This document shows, piece after piece, positions 33,175 to 45,527 of a stretch of DNA of 64,000 nucleotides. The stretch is from Elephas maximus indicus (Eukaryota; Chordata; Mammalia; Proboscidea; Elephantidae), in the NCBI RefSeq assembly GCF_024166365.1, contig NC_064839.1, positions 39,196,378 to 39,260,377 on the forward strand. The letters run 5' to 3'. Every line of letters begins with the position of its first letter. Positions within the stretch are counted from its first letter, which is position 1. The notes beneath the pieces were generated by a model. The model had not been told where the DNA came from, ran no database searches, and worked only from the letters and a program-made list of their open reading frames with translations. The position numbers and the translations under genes were made by a program.

Positions 33175-35150
33175 GTGGTTGTTTTTTATTCTTCTAATCC
33201 AAAGATCTTGGAATGCGATTAGAGAAGCAAGATTGCAATATTGGAAGAGATGAAAGAAACGTGACTATTGATACTGTTATTTTACTCAACTTTGGTTAGA
33301 ATATGAAGTATTTAAAAATATTCAAACTTCGTTTTCCAGATGCAGTTGTTAATTGAATACTTTTAGTTACAGTGCTTTGGTGAGGGTATATGAAATCAGT
33401 TAATTCCTCAACTTTTAGAAATGGAAATGTTGATTGTAAACACAAAATCTTATTTTCTGTTTAAATACTGTTCATTGATTTTTAAAAAGGGCAACATTGG
33501 TAATTTCATTTAGTATAATTTTGCTTTCTAAAATGAAAGTAAGAAATAGGACAGTTTTAGTCTTGTGTCAATTTTAAAAATTGTTTTAAATGATAAATGG
33601 TAATTGTTTTAGTAAAAGTTATGTTTGTAAAAGATTTTAAGTGAATCAAAATATGTTTTTGTTAATTTTTACATTCTAAAAAATAAAAACTTATGCACAA
33701 GAATATAATTGTCTTATTTAGGTTTCTTTAGTAATCTGGTTAAGATCATATGAACAATTTAGACAATGTAAATATCCTCTATTAAAATGATGAGATATTA
33801 TTATATATAGGTGGTACAGATGTGGAAGGCCTGGCTCAGAATTTGTTTACTCCATAATTACTATTGAAAAGAGTTCAGTTCGATACTAGTCTCCCCCTTC
33901 TTTTATTATTACTGGATTGAAAACTCATTTCAGACAGATCTTAGGAGCAGCACTAACTACAAAACAACTTTCAACTTTCCCTAATGGATTTCCATTTGGA
34001 TGGTAAACGTTCTTGAACTTGACCTATTGGCCAAGTAGCAAATAAAAAACAGATGCTACATATTGTGGCCCACAGTACGTTTTGAATATGTAATTAAAAT
34101 AATAGTACAGTTATAATGAGTTGCTTATTGTTTTGGACTTATAATCAATCTACTCTTCATAAAAATTGCGATTTTTAGATGAGTTTTTTTTCTATTCTGT
34201 TTTTACTAAATCTTGTACTGGAATGATACGGAAAGTGGTGAAGCTTCTTTATGACCACAGATAACATAATGATGCCTGTTGTTCTAAGCATAGGTTAGCA
34301 TTTAATTTCTTTCAAGTGAAAATTTTATTTATAAGTCCAATCTGCTTGTATTCACCTATAGTTTGCATACTTTCTTACAGATTGTACCTGCAATAGTGCT
34401 TCCCTGATTTTCTTGAGATCTTGATCTTTCCGTCTTCCCACAGTGAAAGTACTAGTCTTAATAGGTCAAGTGGTAATAATTCTGTGTTCGTTTATACCGA
34501 GTGCAGCAGCATCAGTTTAGCTTGTTACTAGGCATTGGTATTATTTAATATTTAACAATACAGCTGTACTGTTGATTTATGGCTTAAAGTTTTATTGTGA
34601 TATAATACAGAAAAACACTTGCAAAGATTGTTCTTTTCCTCTAAACTGTACATTAGGTTGAGAAGATGTTTTTATTAAAAGAAATTCCCTGTTTTTGTGG
34701 ACAAACCTCTTTGCACGTTTATCTGCATGTTTTTGCCGTTTAAGGTTGTGCTTAGCCACCAGATTGTTTCACTGGGCAAGGCAGAAGTGCTTTTTGCTGT
34801 CTATACTTTTGAGGGTTTCTCTTCTGTTTCCAGTGAATCTCAGAATTGAAAAAGAGTCTGCATACTAGATTAGCTGAGAAAAACGAAAACAAGCATAAAC
34901 ATTTCCTAGTGGATTTCTTTAAGCTTCAGTACTATGTACTGATCTCTTCCTGGACTTATTGCACTTACTGTTTGTATTATTCAATATGAGCATTACTTTA
35001 AGCAATCTTATATGGTTCTTTTTTAATTCTCATATTTTTCCACCAGGATTATAAACTCATCAAGGGCAGGCACTATGACATGTACTTAGTTTGTACGCCA
35101 TATTTTCAATATAGGTGTCTACAGAACACTTTTGTTTTGTGTTTTTTGTT
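33175..35150. other. Unclassified AT-rich DNA
   Basis: About 2 kb with no recognisable repeat, exon or RNA gene. The lack of named repeats here stands out against the rest of the window. Confidence 0.45.
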
Positions 35151-36275
35151 ATAGAAAAATTTCAAACATACAAAATTTTAAATTGTGTAACAAATCCACA
35201 TGTACCCTTACCTGGGTTCAGTAATTAGCATTTTACTGAACTTGCTTTATCCTCCTACGCTTTTCTTGAGTATTTTAAAGCAATTTCATGAAATTCATAT
35301 GTATGTATCTCTAACAGGACTTCATCATACCTAACAAAAATTACTCAGTATTACCCAGTGTTCAGTCCATGTTCAAATTTTCCAGATTGTCTCAAAAAAT
35401 GCCTTTTTATACTTCATTTGTTCAAATAAGGTTCCAAATAAGGTTGACATGTTACATTTACTTACTATCTGTTAAGTTTCTATCTATTAACTGTTTTCCC
35501 ACTTTCCACCCAACCCTAATACCTCTGACATTTTCTGTGCCATTTTAACTGTTGAAGAACTGTAGCCTTTTCCACATTCTGGATTTGGCTGATTATTCTT
35601 TTTATCTCTGTGCCACAAATTTCCTATAAATTGGTAGTTAGACCTAGGGGATTGATTACTTTTGGCAAGAATCCTTCGTAAGGGATGGTACGTACATCCT
35701 ATCACATCATGAAACACAAGATTAATTAGAGGTTTACATGTTGTTGACCTGATTGATCTATTAAGTTTCATATGTCTTTCACTTAATAGTTTCAGCATCC
35801 ATTGAATATTGATACTTAGCTCTATTTACTAAAGTTGCAAAGTTATTTTCTAGCCATATTTCTTCTTTATTAGCTGGGCTTTTATGAAGATGTACTTGAT
35901 ATCAACTATTTACCCTGAAATAGTTTTTTTTCCCACAAAAAGCAAACACTTAAAAAAAAAAATCCCTTATCAATTTTCAGAAAAAGAGTTGGTGCCTTAG
36001 CAACCTCCAAAGGTAACCAGTGAGGTTTTTTGTTTTTTTATTGTTATTTTTTAAGTATCTTTAGAAACTTATGGATGGTTATGTATTTGATGTATTTTAA
36101 TCAATCACATTTTTCCATTTGGTGTGGATGGGGGGTTCCTTCAAGTTGATGCCTATGTCATTTTTACATGATGCAAACAGTCTGATAGCTTCCATACATT
36201 TTGGCCCACTATGTGCCAGTTGCATCTTGTGTATTTCCTGCCCAAATCTGATGTCATCCTGACATTAGTGGGAAT
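35151..36275 (-). repeat. Old L1 3' region, minus
   Basis: 'acaaatccacatgtaccctt', 'cttgagtattttaaagcaat' and later 'ttggcccactatgtgccagt' are typical of ancient L1M 3' sequence read in reverse. No frame remains. Confidence 0.58.
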
Positions 36276-36455
36276 GCAATAGTTCTCAGACTTTGAGGTC
36301 AGTATTGTTTTATCCTCTTAAAAATAATCGAGAAACCCAAAAAGCTTTTTTTTATAGGAGTTATAGCTATTGATATTTTCCATATCAGAGTTTAAAACAG
36401 AAAATACAAGTTTTATAGATTAATTTAAAAAGTAGCAATGGTATAACCATTACCT

Positions 36456-37700
36456 AATTTTGCCGAAGATCGTTCCAAAACGTCTGCAACAGTATATTCA
36501 CAGGGAACTGCCAGAAATTCAGGCAGGTTTCAGAAGAGGACGTGGAACCAGGAATATCATTGCTGATGTCAGATGGATCCTGACTGAAAGCAGAGAATAC
36601 CAGAAGGATGTTTACCTGTGTTTTATTGACTATGCAAAGGCATACGACTGTGTGGATCGTAACAAATTATGGATAACATTGTGCAGAATGGGAATTCCAG
36701 AACACTTAATTGTGCTCATGAGGAACCTTTGCATAGATCAAGAGGCAGTTGTTCAGACAGAACAAGGGGATACTGATTGGTTTAAAGTCAGGTAAGGTGT
36801 GCGCCAGGGTTGTATTCTTTCACCATACCTATTCAATCTGTATGCTGAGCAAGTAATCTGAGAAGCTGGACTATATGAAAAAGAATGGGGCATCAGGATT
36901 GGAGGAAGGCTCATTAACAACCTACGTTATGCAGATGACACAACCTTGCTTGCTGAAAGTGAAGAGGACTTGAAGCACTTACTAATGAAGATCAAAGACC
37001 ACAGCCTTCAGTATGGATTGCACCTCAACATAAAACAAAAATCCTTACAACCGGACCAATGAGCGACACTATGATAAACGGAGAAAAGATTGAAGTTGTC
37101 AAGGATTTCATTTTACTTGGATCCACAATCAATGCCCATGGAAGCAGCAGTTAAGAAATCAAATGACTTCGCAGGCAAATCTGCTGCGAAGACCTCGTTA
37201 GAGCGTTAAAAAGCAAAGATGTCACCTTGAGGATGAGGGTGTGCCTGACCCAAGCCATGGTATTTTCACTTGCCTCATGTGCATGCAAAAGCTGGATAAT
37301 AATAAAGGAAGACCGAAGAAGAATTGATGCCTTTGAATTGTGGTGTTAGTGAAGAATATCAAATATACCATGGACTGCCAGAAGAACGAATAAATCTGTC
37401 TTGGAAGAAGTACAACCAGAATGCTCCTGAGAAGCAAGGATGGCGAGACTGCATCTTACATACTTTGGACATGTCAGGAGGGATCAGTCTCTGGAGAAGG
37501 ACATCATACTTGGCAAAGTACAGGGTCAGCAAAAAAGAGGAATACCCTCAAAGAGGTGGATTGACACAGTGGCTGCAACAGTGGCCTCAAGCATAGCAAC
37601 GATTGTAAGGATGGCACAGGACCAGGCAGTGTTTCGTTCTGCATGGGGTCACTATGAATTGGAACTGACTCGACGGCACCTAACAACAACAACAACAGCA
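36456..37700 (+). mobile_element. 5'-truncated RTE LINE, plus
   Basis: The reverse-transcriptase half of a non-LTR retrotransposon. The open frame from 36460 contains CFIDYAKAYDCVDRNKLW; in the same frame after a TAA (36793-36795) comes GCILSPYLFNLYAE and the catalytic YADD box at 36928-36939. Further frame changes follow, so it is inactive. The 3' end carries the sequence shared with AfroSINE ('gaattggaactgactcgacg') and an ACA-repeat tail. It inserted into the hAT remnant. Confidence 0.93.
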
Positions 37701-37740
37701 GCATTAACATAAATAACACATTTTTTAAGTGTTGCTTCCA

Positions 37741-37985
37741 ATAACTTTTTTTATTGTGCTTTAGATGAAGGTTAACAGGGCAAATTAGTTTCTCATTAAA
37801 CAATTAATACACATATTGTTTTGTGACATTGGTTGCCAACCCCACAACATGCCCTTGGGATCCCCATTACCAGCTTTCCTGTCCTTGCCTGCCTTCTCGT
37901 CCTTGCCCCTGGGCTGGTGTGCCTGTTTAATCTTTGCTTGAGAGGAGTAACTTCAGTACTGAGTTAAAAGGGTGTCCAGTGGTCA
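37741..37985 (-). mobile_element. L1 3' end fragment, minus
   Basis: A T-run followed by 'attgtgctttagatgaaggt' and 'tgttttgtgacattggttgc' up to 'gagttaaaagggtgtccag'. The same family as 42182, severely 5'-truncated, inside the hAT remnant. Confidence 0.75.
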
Positions 37986-39654
37986 TATGAGTGTGTGGTG
38001 GTGAAGAATACAATCACTGCTAATGCAGTTTGATGCCATTACCTTGCTTTGTGCTAAGGCATCAGCAGTTTGGGCCATCATTGCTTTTGCACCATCAGTG
38101 GGACTAGCAACTCAGTGAAAAGGGGAAATAATGTCTTGGTTTTGTCTTGAAGATAGTGTGGGTCTCAAGGGCCCGTTGAAAGAATCCATAGACCATATTC
38201 TGAGAACTGCTGCTCTATATCAACAGCATTGCTTGTTTTTTAGTTGCTAAACTTTTTTAGTTGATTCTTATTATTATTATTTAAAAAAAAAAAAAGAGGC
38301 ATTAATTCCCATTAAGGGTTTTTAAAAACTTAAATGGGTGTTTAATTTTTCCATTCTTTATATTAGTGGAGATGAACATTTTTCTCTTTAGTTCAATTAA
38401 TATGATTAATTGTATTAATAGATTTCCTAATATTGAACTACTCTTACATTTCTGGAATAAGCACAGCTTGATCATGATGGATTGTTGGTTTCTGTTTGCT
38501 AATATTTTATTTACAATTTTTGCACCAATATTTTTGAGTGAGGTTGGTCTACAGTTTTATTTTTCGTGTGCACAGTCTTTGGTTTTGGAGTCAGTGTTAA
38601 ACTTGCTTTACAAAAACAGCTTAAACATTTTCATTTTTTTCTATTCTCTGAAATACTTTAAGTAGCATTTGGATATCTGATTTTTAAAGGTTTGATAGAA
38701 TTCTTTGTGAAACCAGCTGAGCCTGATGTCTTTTGGGCAGGGGAGCTCTTTGACCTCCTTATTTCCTTTTACAAAATTCTTGTGTTTAGAGCTTTTATCT
38801 CTTATTAGTGTTCAGCATAGCTCATGATTTTTAAAACAAAAGAAATTGTTTCTTTTGTGTGTCCTTTCACCTCATTTTTTAAAAATTAGGTTAACTATTA
38901 GTTTTTTATTTTATTGATTCATTTTAAAAGAATCCACTTTTTGGCTTACTAATTAATTTCACTGTTTTCTAACTCATTAATTTCGGTTTTTAGTTTTTAT
39001 TCCTTCCTTCTCCTCTCTTTTAGTTTTCTTTGTTCTTTAGTTTTAAAAGTGAGATAGTAAATTCATTTATTCTTTCTTTTTCTTTTTGTGATAAAATATT
39101 CATCTCTTCAGCTGTTACCCATAGATTCTGATATATCATGTGTTTATTATTATTTTCAAAAAATTCTACACATTTATACTTTTCCTTTGATCCAAGAATT
39201 AATTATATAAATAGTATATACATGTGCTTAACTTCCTGGTGTCAGGGCCCATTGGTTTTTATAGTTTTGGTTTTGATTTCTGGTTTTGTTGCATTGTGAT
39301 CAGTACATCCTATTTGTAGAATCTATTTTTTAGAATTTATTAAAGTTTTACTTTGGGCATAATATGTTGCCAATTTTTTGGCAAGTGTTCCATGTGTACT
39401 TGAAAATAAGGTGTATTCTGTATTATTGGGCTGGAATTGTGTATTTATTTAGCTTGTAACATCTATAATCTATTGGTTATGTTACTTAGGTCTTGTATAT
39501 TCCTTCAGAATTTTTTCATGTATTTGACCTGTCTTGGACTGAGAGAAGTGTGTAACAGTCTCATATTTTAATGTGTTTAGGTCTGTTTCTCCTGCATTGC
39601 CTAAAGTTTCTGCTTTTGAAAGTTATTGCTGTGTTATTGGATTCATCGTTGCTG

Positions 39655-39745
39655 TTAGTTGCTGTCACGTCAGCTCCTACTTATGGTGACCTTATGTATA
39701 ACAGAACTAAACACCGTCCAGTCCTATGACATCTTCATGAGTTGG
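39655..39745 (-). repeat. RTE 3' end fragment, minus
   Basis: 'agttgctgtcacgtcagctc' and 'gtccagtcctatgacatctt' are the reversed RTE 3' end. It is followed closely by a plus-oriented RTE piece. Confidence 0.75.
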
Positions 39746-39784
39746 TATGTTTGAATCCATTGTTTTGACTATTGTGGAAAATCA

Positions 39785-39910
39785 TCAGGAAAGATCAGTC
39801 ACTACTTTCGGTAAAGCAGAGGGCCAAAAAAATGAGGGAAACCCCCAATAAGATGGATTGAAACAATGGACTTTAACATACCAACGATTGGACTCATAAA
39901 AGACTCATAG
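39785..39910 (+). repeat. RTE fragment, plus
   Basis: 'gtaaagcagagggccaaaaa', 'taagatggattgaaacaatg' and 'cataccaacgattggactca' correspond to the last part of the RTE reading frame, opposite in orientation to the neighbour at 39655. Confidence 0.72.
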
Positions 39911-42181
39911 ATGTTAATAATTGTTATATCTTTACCATGAATATTAGCCTTTAGCAGTATGAACTGTCCTTTTATTGTACGTATGTATGTGTAAATGTGA
40001 AACAAAATTGTAACCCATTCTTTTTATTTGCATTTGCCTGATATATCTTTGCCTGTTTTATAGTATTAATCTCTGAATGCCTTTGTTTTAGGTGTCTTAT
40101 TCATACATAGAGCATAGAGTTGGATTTTACTTTGAAGCCAGTTTGAAAATATTTTTCTTTTGCTAGGTGAGTTAAGCTCATTTACATTTATTTATTTGAC
40201 CAATATATTTGGTCTTAATTCTGTCATGTTGATATTATTTCATGATACATGTTTATGTACATAGTATCTTTCACTATGCTGTCTGATTCTTTGCACTTGA
40301 ACTTTCTCCTCCATGACCCTTTCTTATTTTATTTTGGTACTTAGAACAAATTTACAAACCTTCCTAATAGTTGTTGCTGTTGGGTGTTGTCGAGTCAGTT
40401 CCAACTAATAGTGACCATATGTGCAACAGAACAAAACACTGCCTTGTCCTGCATCATCCTCACAATCATTGCTACGTTTGAGCCCATAGTTGCAGCCACT
40501 GTGTCAATCCATCTCGTCAAGGATCTTGCTCTTTTTCACTGACCCTCATCCTTACCAAGCATGATGTCCTTCTCTAGGGATTGGTCCCAAGTATTTGAGA
40601 CAAAGTCTTGCCATCCTCACTTTCAGTGAGCACTCTTTATGTACTTGTTCCAAGACAGACTTGTTCGTTCTTCTGGCAGTCCATGGCATATTCAATATTC
40701 TTCACCAACACTATAATTCAAAGATGTCAATTCTTCTTCAGTCTTCCTTATTCATTGTCCAGCTTTTGCATGCACATGAGGCAAGTGAAAATACCATGGC
40801 TTGGGTCAGGCACACCCTCATCTTCAAGGTGACATCTTTGCTTTTTAACGCTTCAATGAGGTCTTTGCAGCAGATTTGCCCAATGCAGTACGTCATTTGA
40901 TTTCTTAACTGCTGCTTCCATGGGCATTGATTGTGGATCCAAGTAAAATGAAATCCTTGACAACTTCGATCTTTTCTCCGTTTATCATGATATTGCTTAT
41001 TGGTTCAGTTGTGAGGAATTTTGTTTGCTTTATGATGAGGTGCAATCCATACTGAAGGCCATAGTCTTTAATCTTCATCAGTAAGTGCTTCAAGTCCTCT
41101 TCACTTTCAGCAAGAAAGATTGTGTCATATGCATATTGCAGGTTGTTGATGAGACTTCCACCAATCCTGATACAAAGTTCTTCATGTAGTCCAGCTTCTC
41201 AGATTATTGCTCAGCAGACAGATTGAATAAGTATGGTGAAAGGATACAACCCTGTCACACACCTTTCCTGATTTTAAACCTTAAGTATCCCCTTGTTCTG
41301 TTTGAGCAATTGCCCTTTTGGTGTATGTACAGGTTCCTCATGAGCACAGTCAAGTGGCATTCCCATTCTTCGCAATGTTATCCGTAATTTGTTATGATCT
41401 ACACAGTCAAATGCCTTTGCATAGTCAGTAAAATACAGGTAAACATCTTTCTGGTATTCTCTGCTTTCAGCCAAGATCCAACTGGCATCAGCAATGATAT
41501 CCCTTGTTCCATGTCCTCTTCTAAATCTGGCTTGAATTTCTGGCAGTTCCCTGTCAATGTACTGCTACAACCCCTTTTGAATGATCTTCAGCAAAATTTT
41601 ACTTGTGTGTGATATTAATGATATTGTTCAAAAATTTCCACATGTTGTTGGATCACCTTTCTTTGGAATGGGCACAAATATGAATTTTTTCCAGTTGGTT
41701 AGCTAGATAACTGTCTTCCCAATTCCTTGCCATAGACAAGTGAGCACCTCCAGCACACACCTGTTTGTTGAAACATCTCTATTGGTATTCCTTCGATTCA
41801 TGGAACCTTGTTTTTTGCAAATGCCTTCTGTGCAGCTTGGACTTCTTCCTTCAGCACCATTGGTTCTTAGATCATGTGCTACCTTCTGAAATGGTTGAAT
41901 GTCGACCAGTTCTTTTGGTACGGTGATTCTGTGTATTCCTTCCATCTTCTTTTGATGAGTCAGGCGCCATTCAATATTTTGTTCATAGAATCCTTCAGTA
42001 TTGCAACTGAAAGCTTGAATTTTTTCTTCAGTTCTTTCAGCTTGAGAAATGCCAAGCATGTTCTTCCCTTTTGTTTATCTAACTACAGGTCTTTGCACAT
42101 TTCATTATAATACTTTCCTTTGTCTTCTTGAGCTGCCGTTTGAAATCTTGTATTTAGTTCTTTTACTTCATCATTTCTTCC

Positions 42182-43364
42182 ATTCTCTTTATTTATTTAT
42201 TGTACTTTAGATGAAGGTTTACGGAACAAACTAGCTTCTCCGTTAGTACACATATTGTTTTGTGACATTGGTTGCCAACCCCACGACATGTCAACACTCT
42301 CCCCTTCTTAACCTTGGGTTCCCTATTGCCAGCTCTCCTGTCCCCATCCTGCCTTCTCATCCTTGCCCCTGGGTTGGTGTGCCAATTTAGTCTTGTTTTG
42401 TTTTATGGGCCTGTCTAATCTTTGCCTGAAGGGTGAATTTCAGGAGCGACATCATAACTGAGCTAAAAGGGTGTCTTGGGGCTATATTCTCATGGTTTCT
42501 TCAGTCTCTGTCAGAACAGTAAGCCTGGCTGTTTTAGTCATCTAGTACTGCTATAATAGAAATACCAAAAGTGGATGGCTTTAACAAAGAGAAATTTATT
42601 CTCTCATGGTCTAGTAGGTTACAAGTCCCAATTCAAGGTACCAGCTCCAGGGGAAGGCTTTCTCTCTGTCTGCTCTGGAGGAAAGTCCTTGTCCTCAATC
42701 TTCCTCTGGTAGAGGAGCTTCTCAGGCACAGGAACCCCATGTCCAAAGGATGTGCTCTGCTCCTGGTGCTGCTTTCTTGGTGGTATGAGGTCCCCAACTG
42801 TCTGCTTCTCTTCCTTTTATCTCTTAAGATAAGGGGTGGTGCAGGCCACACCCCAGGGAAACTCCCTGTATGTTGGATCCGGGAGGTGACCTGAGTAACG
42901 GTGGTGTTACAATCCCACCCTAATCCTCTTAACATAAAATTACAATCACAAAATGGTGGACAACCACACAATACTGGGAATCATGGCCTAACCAAGTTGA
43001 TACACACATTTTTGGAGGGACATGATTCAATCCCTGACACTGGCCTTTTTTTGGTGTGTGTGTGAGTTTGAATTTTGTTCTTTATATTTCTCCAGCTATG
43101 TCTGGGATCCTCTATTTCGATCCCTGCCAGAGCAGTTGGTGGTGGTAGCCAGGCACCATCTAGTTGTGCTGGACTCAGTCTGGTGGAGGCTGTGGTAGTT
43201 GTGTTCCATTAGTCCTTTGGACTAATCTTTCCCTTTGTGTCTTTGGTTTTCTTCATTCTTCCTTGCTTCAGCTGGGGTAAGACCAGTGGAGTAGCTTAGA
43301 TGACCACTCACAAGCTTTTAATACCCCAGACTCTCCTATTCGCTTTATCTACTCTACGTTTCAA
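42182..43364 (-). mobile_element. L1 3' end inside the RTE, minus
   Basis: 'attgtactttagatgaaggt' and 'ggttgccaaccccacgacat' at left; 'tagccaggcaccatctagtt' and 'caagcttttaataccccaga' at right. RTE sequence resumes at once on both sides. Similar 8-mers flank it (TTCCATTC and TCCTATTC), a decayed duplication. It is itself split by a solo LTR. Confidence 0.78.
42530..43039 (-). mobile_element. Solo ERVL-class LTR, minus, innermost
   Basis: 'tgttttagtcatctagtact' to 'cattcaatccctgaca'-like end, 510 bases, flanked by a perfect CTGGC duplication (42525-42529 and 43040-43044). It sits inside the L1 3' end, which sits inside the RTE. Confidence 0.94.
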
Positions 43365-44734
43365 GAGCAAGTTTTAGAGTCTCTTCTAACATTTTGGTCT
43401 TTTCTTTCTTTCCTGTCTTCTTAATGGCCTTTTTCTTTCTTCATATATGATATCCTTGATGTCATCTGGCAACTTGTCTGTTCTTCCGTCATTAGTGTTC
43501 AGTGGGCCAATTCTATTCTTGAGATAGTCTCCAAATTCAGATGGGATATACTGAAGATCATATTTTGGTTCTTGTGAACTTGCTTTAATTTTCTTCAGCT
43601 TCAGCTTGAACTTGCATAGGAGCAATTGATGGTCAGTTCCATAGTCAGCCCCTGGTCTTGTTCTGACTGATTATGTTGAGCTTTTCCATCGTCTCCTTCC
43701 ACAGATAGAGTTGATTTGATTCCTGTGTTTTCCATCTGATGAGGTTCATGTGTATCATTGCCGTTTATGTTGTTGAAAAAAGGTATTTGCAATGAATAAG
43801 TCCTTGGTCTTGCAAAATTCTATCATGTGATTTCCAGCATCATTTCTATCACTGAGGCCATGTTCTCCAACTACAGATCCTTCTTTGTTTTCAACTTTTG
43901 CATTCTTTTCATGAGTCATTATCAATGCATCTTGATTGCATGTTTGATCAATTTCAGATTGCGTAAGTTGATAAAAATCTTCAATTTCTTCATCTTTGGC
44001 CTCCGTGATTGGTGGGTAAATTTGAATAATAACTGTATTAACTGGTCTTCCTTGTAGGCTTATGGATATTATGCCATCCCTGACAGCTTGGTACTTCAGG
44101 ATAAATCTTGAAATGTTCTTTTTGACAATAAATGCGATGCCATTCCTCTTCAATTTGCCATTCCTGGTATAGTAGACCATATGATTGTGTGATTCAGAAT
44201 GGCCAATACCAGTCCAATTTAGCTTACTAATGCCTAGGATGGCAATGTTTATGCATTTCATTTCATTTTTGATGACTTCCAATTTTCCTAGATTTATACT
44301 TTGTGCATTTCATGTTCATACTATTAGTGTATATTTGCAGCTGTTTCTTCTCATCTTGAGTCATGCCATATCAGTAAATGATGGTCCCAAAAGCTTGACT
44401 TCATCCACATCATTAAGGTTGACTTTGAGGAGGCAGCTCTTCCTCAGTGGTATTTTGAGTGCCTTCCAACCTGAGGGGCTCATCTTCCTGCACTATATCA
44501 GTGTTTCATTGCTATCCATAAGGTTTTCACAGGCTAATTCTTTTCAAAAGTAGACCTAGTAGACCTTCTTCCTAGTCTGTTTTAGTCTGGAAGCTCCACT
44601 GAAAACTGAAACCCGTCCACGATGGACAGCCCTGCTGGTATTTGAAATACCGATGGCATAGCTTTGAGCACCACAGCAACATGGAAGGCACCACAGTATG
44701 ACAAACTGACAGACATGTGATGGTCCTAATAGTT

Positions 44735-45005
44735 ACCTTTGTAATAACACCTTTAAATAATACACTAAGGCCCCCCAATTTTTTGAGTCTGTCTATTGGC
44801 ATTAAGCAGTAGTGAAATTAGATATTAATCTATTCTCCTGTCTCCTCTTATTGTCCTCCAGTATGATTAGCAGGTTTTTCTGCTTTTCATATACTTGTCC
44901 CCTTATTTCATCTTTTTTTTGGAAAGTTGTGTTTATTGAAATTAACAAAGCATATATAACAACTTCTTTCTATTCTCCCACCTTTTAGTCTTAGTTCTAC
45001 TGTTA
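44735..45005. repeat. Probable continuation of the split L1
   Basis: Sequence right of the RTE duplication should continue the L1 remnant of 38330-40362. A T-run at 44912-44920 begins 'ggaaagttgtgtttattgaa', possibly another short insertion. Assignment is by position mainly. Confidence 0.4.
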
Positions 45006-45010
45006 GGTAT

Positions 45011-45522
45011 TGTGGATTGAATTGTGTCCCCCCAAAATGTGTGTCAACTTAGCTAGTCCATTATTCACAGTATTGTGTGATTGTCCGCCATTTTGTCACT
45101 TGATGTAATTTTCCTGTGTGTAGTGATTCCTACCTGTGTGATGTTAATGAGGTGGAATTAGTGGCAGTTAATGTTGATGAGGTAGGACTCAGTCTAAAAG
45201 ATTAGGTTGTGTCTTAAGTCAGCCTCTTTTGAGATATAAAAGAGTGAAGGGAACAGAGAGAGATGGGGACCTCATACCACTAAGAAATAAGAGCCAGGAG
45301 AATAACATGTCCTTTGGACCCCGGGTCCTTATGCTTAGAAGCACCTCGACCAGGGAAGATTGATGACAAGGACTTTCCTCCAGAGCTGAGAGAGAAAGCC
45401 TTTCCCAGGAGTTGGCACCCTGTATCCAGACTTCTAGACTACTAGACTGTGAGATGATAAATCTCTGTTAGAGCCATCCACTTGTGGTATTTCTGTTAGA
45501 GCAGCACCAGATGACTAAGACA
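45011..45522 (+). mobile_element. Solo ERVL-class LTR, plus
   Basis: 'tgtggattgaattgtgtccc' to 'accagatgactaagaca', 512 bases, perfect duplication GGTAT at 45006-45010 and 45523-45527. Promoter-like features of the LTR include 'gagatataaaagagtg' near 45230 and 'gatgataaatctctgttaga' at the 3' side. Confidence 0.94.
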
Positions 45523-45527
45523 GGTAT

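Larger units (their letters stand above)
36276..38225. mobile_element. hAT-family DNA transposon remnant
   Basis: The left end 'caatagttctcagactttga' and right end 'attctgagaactgctg' are inverted repeats of the CAGTGGTTCTCA type used by hAT-Charlie-like elements. Interior phrases such as 'agttatagctattgatattt' and 'cattaacataaataacacat' run on either side of an RTE and an L1 insertion. No transposase frame is visible. Confidence 0.65.
38330..40362 (-). repeat. Old L1 ORF2 remnant, minus
   Basis: Reverse L1 ORF2 wording: 'ttggtctacagttttatttt', 'gattctgatatatcatgtgt', 'gttgcattgtgatcagtaca' and 'gaaaataaggtgtattctgt'. Order from left to right runs from the reverse transcriptase toward the endonuclease. 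Frames are broken. It resumes after the RTE insertion that begins at 40373. Confidence 0.7.
40373..44723 (-). mobile_element. Full-length RTE LINE, minus, dead
   Basis: A complete non-LTR retrotransposon: the 3' end at left ('gttgctgttgggtgttgtcg') and the 5' end at right near 44723. A perfect 11-base duplication TCCTAATAGTT lies at 40362-40372 and 44724-44734. Minus-strand frames include the APE-type endonuclease (44282-43755, with ILGISKLNWTGIGHS and NGKLKRNGIAFIVKK) and the reverse transcriptase (41474-41274, YLYFTDYAKAFDCVDHNKLR). In the catalytic box at 41135-41124 the reading is Tyr-Ala-Tyr-Asp, so one metal-binding aspartate is lost. Stops and frameshifts are frequent. It is interrupted by an L1 3' end at 42182-43364. 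Without that insertion the element is about 3.2 kb, the size expected of RTE. Confidence 0.94.

Noticed and set aside
36460-36795. Host gene with a reverse-transcriptase domain
   Set aside because: It is the RTE LINE: same frame continues past a stop into the YADD box, and a second copy lies at 40373-44723.
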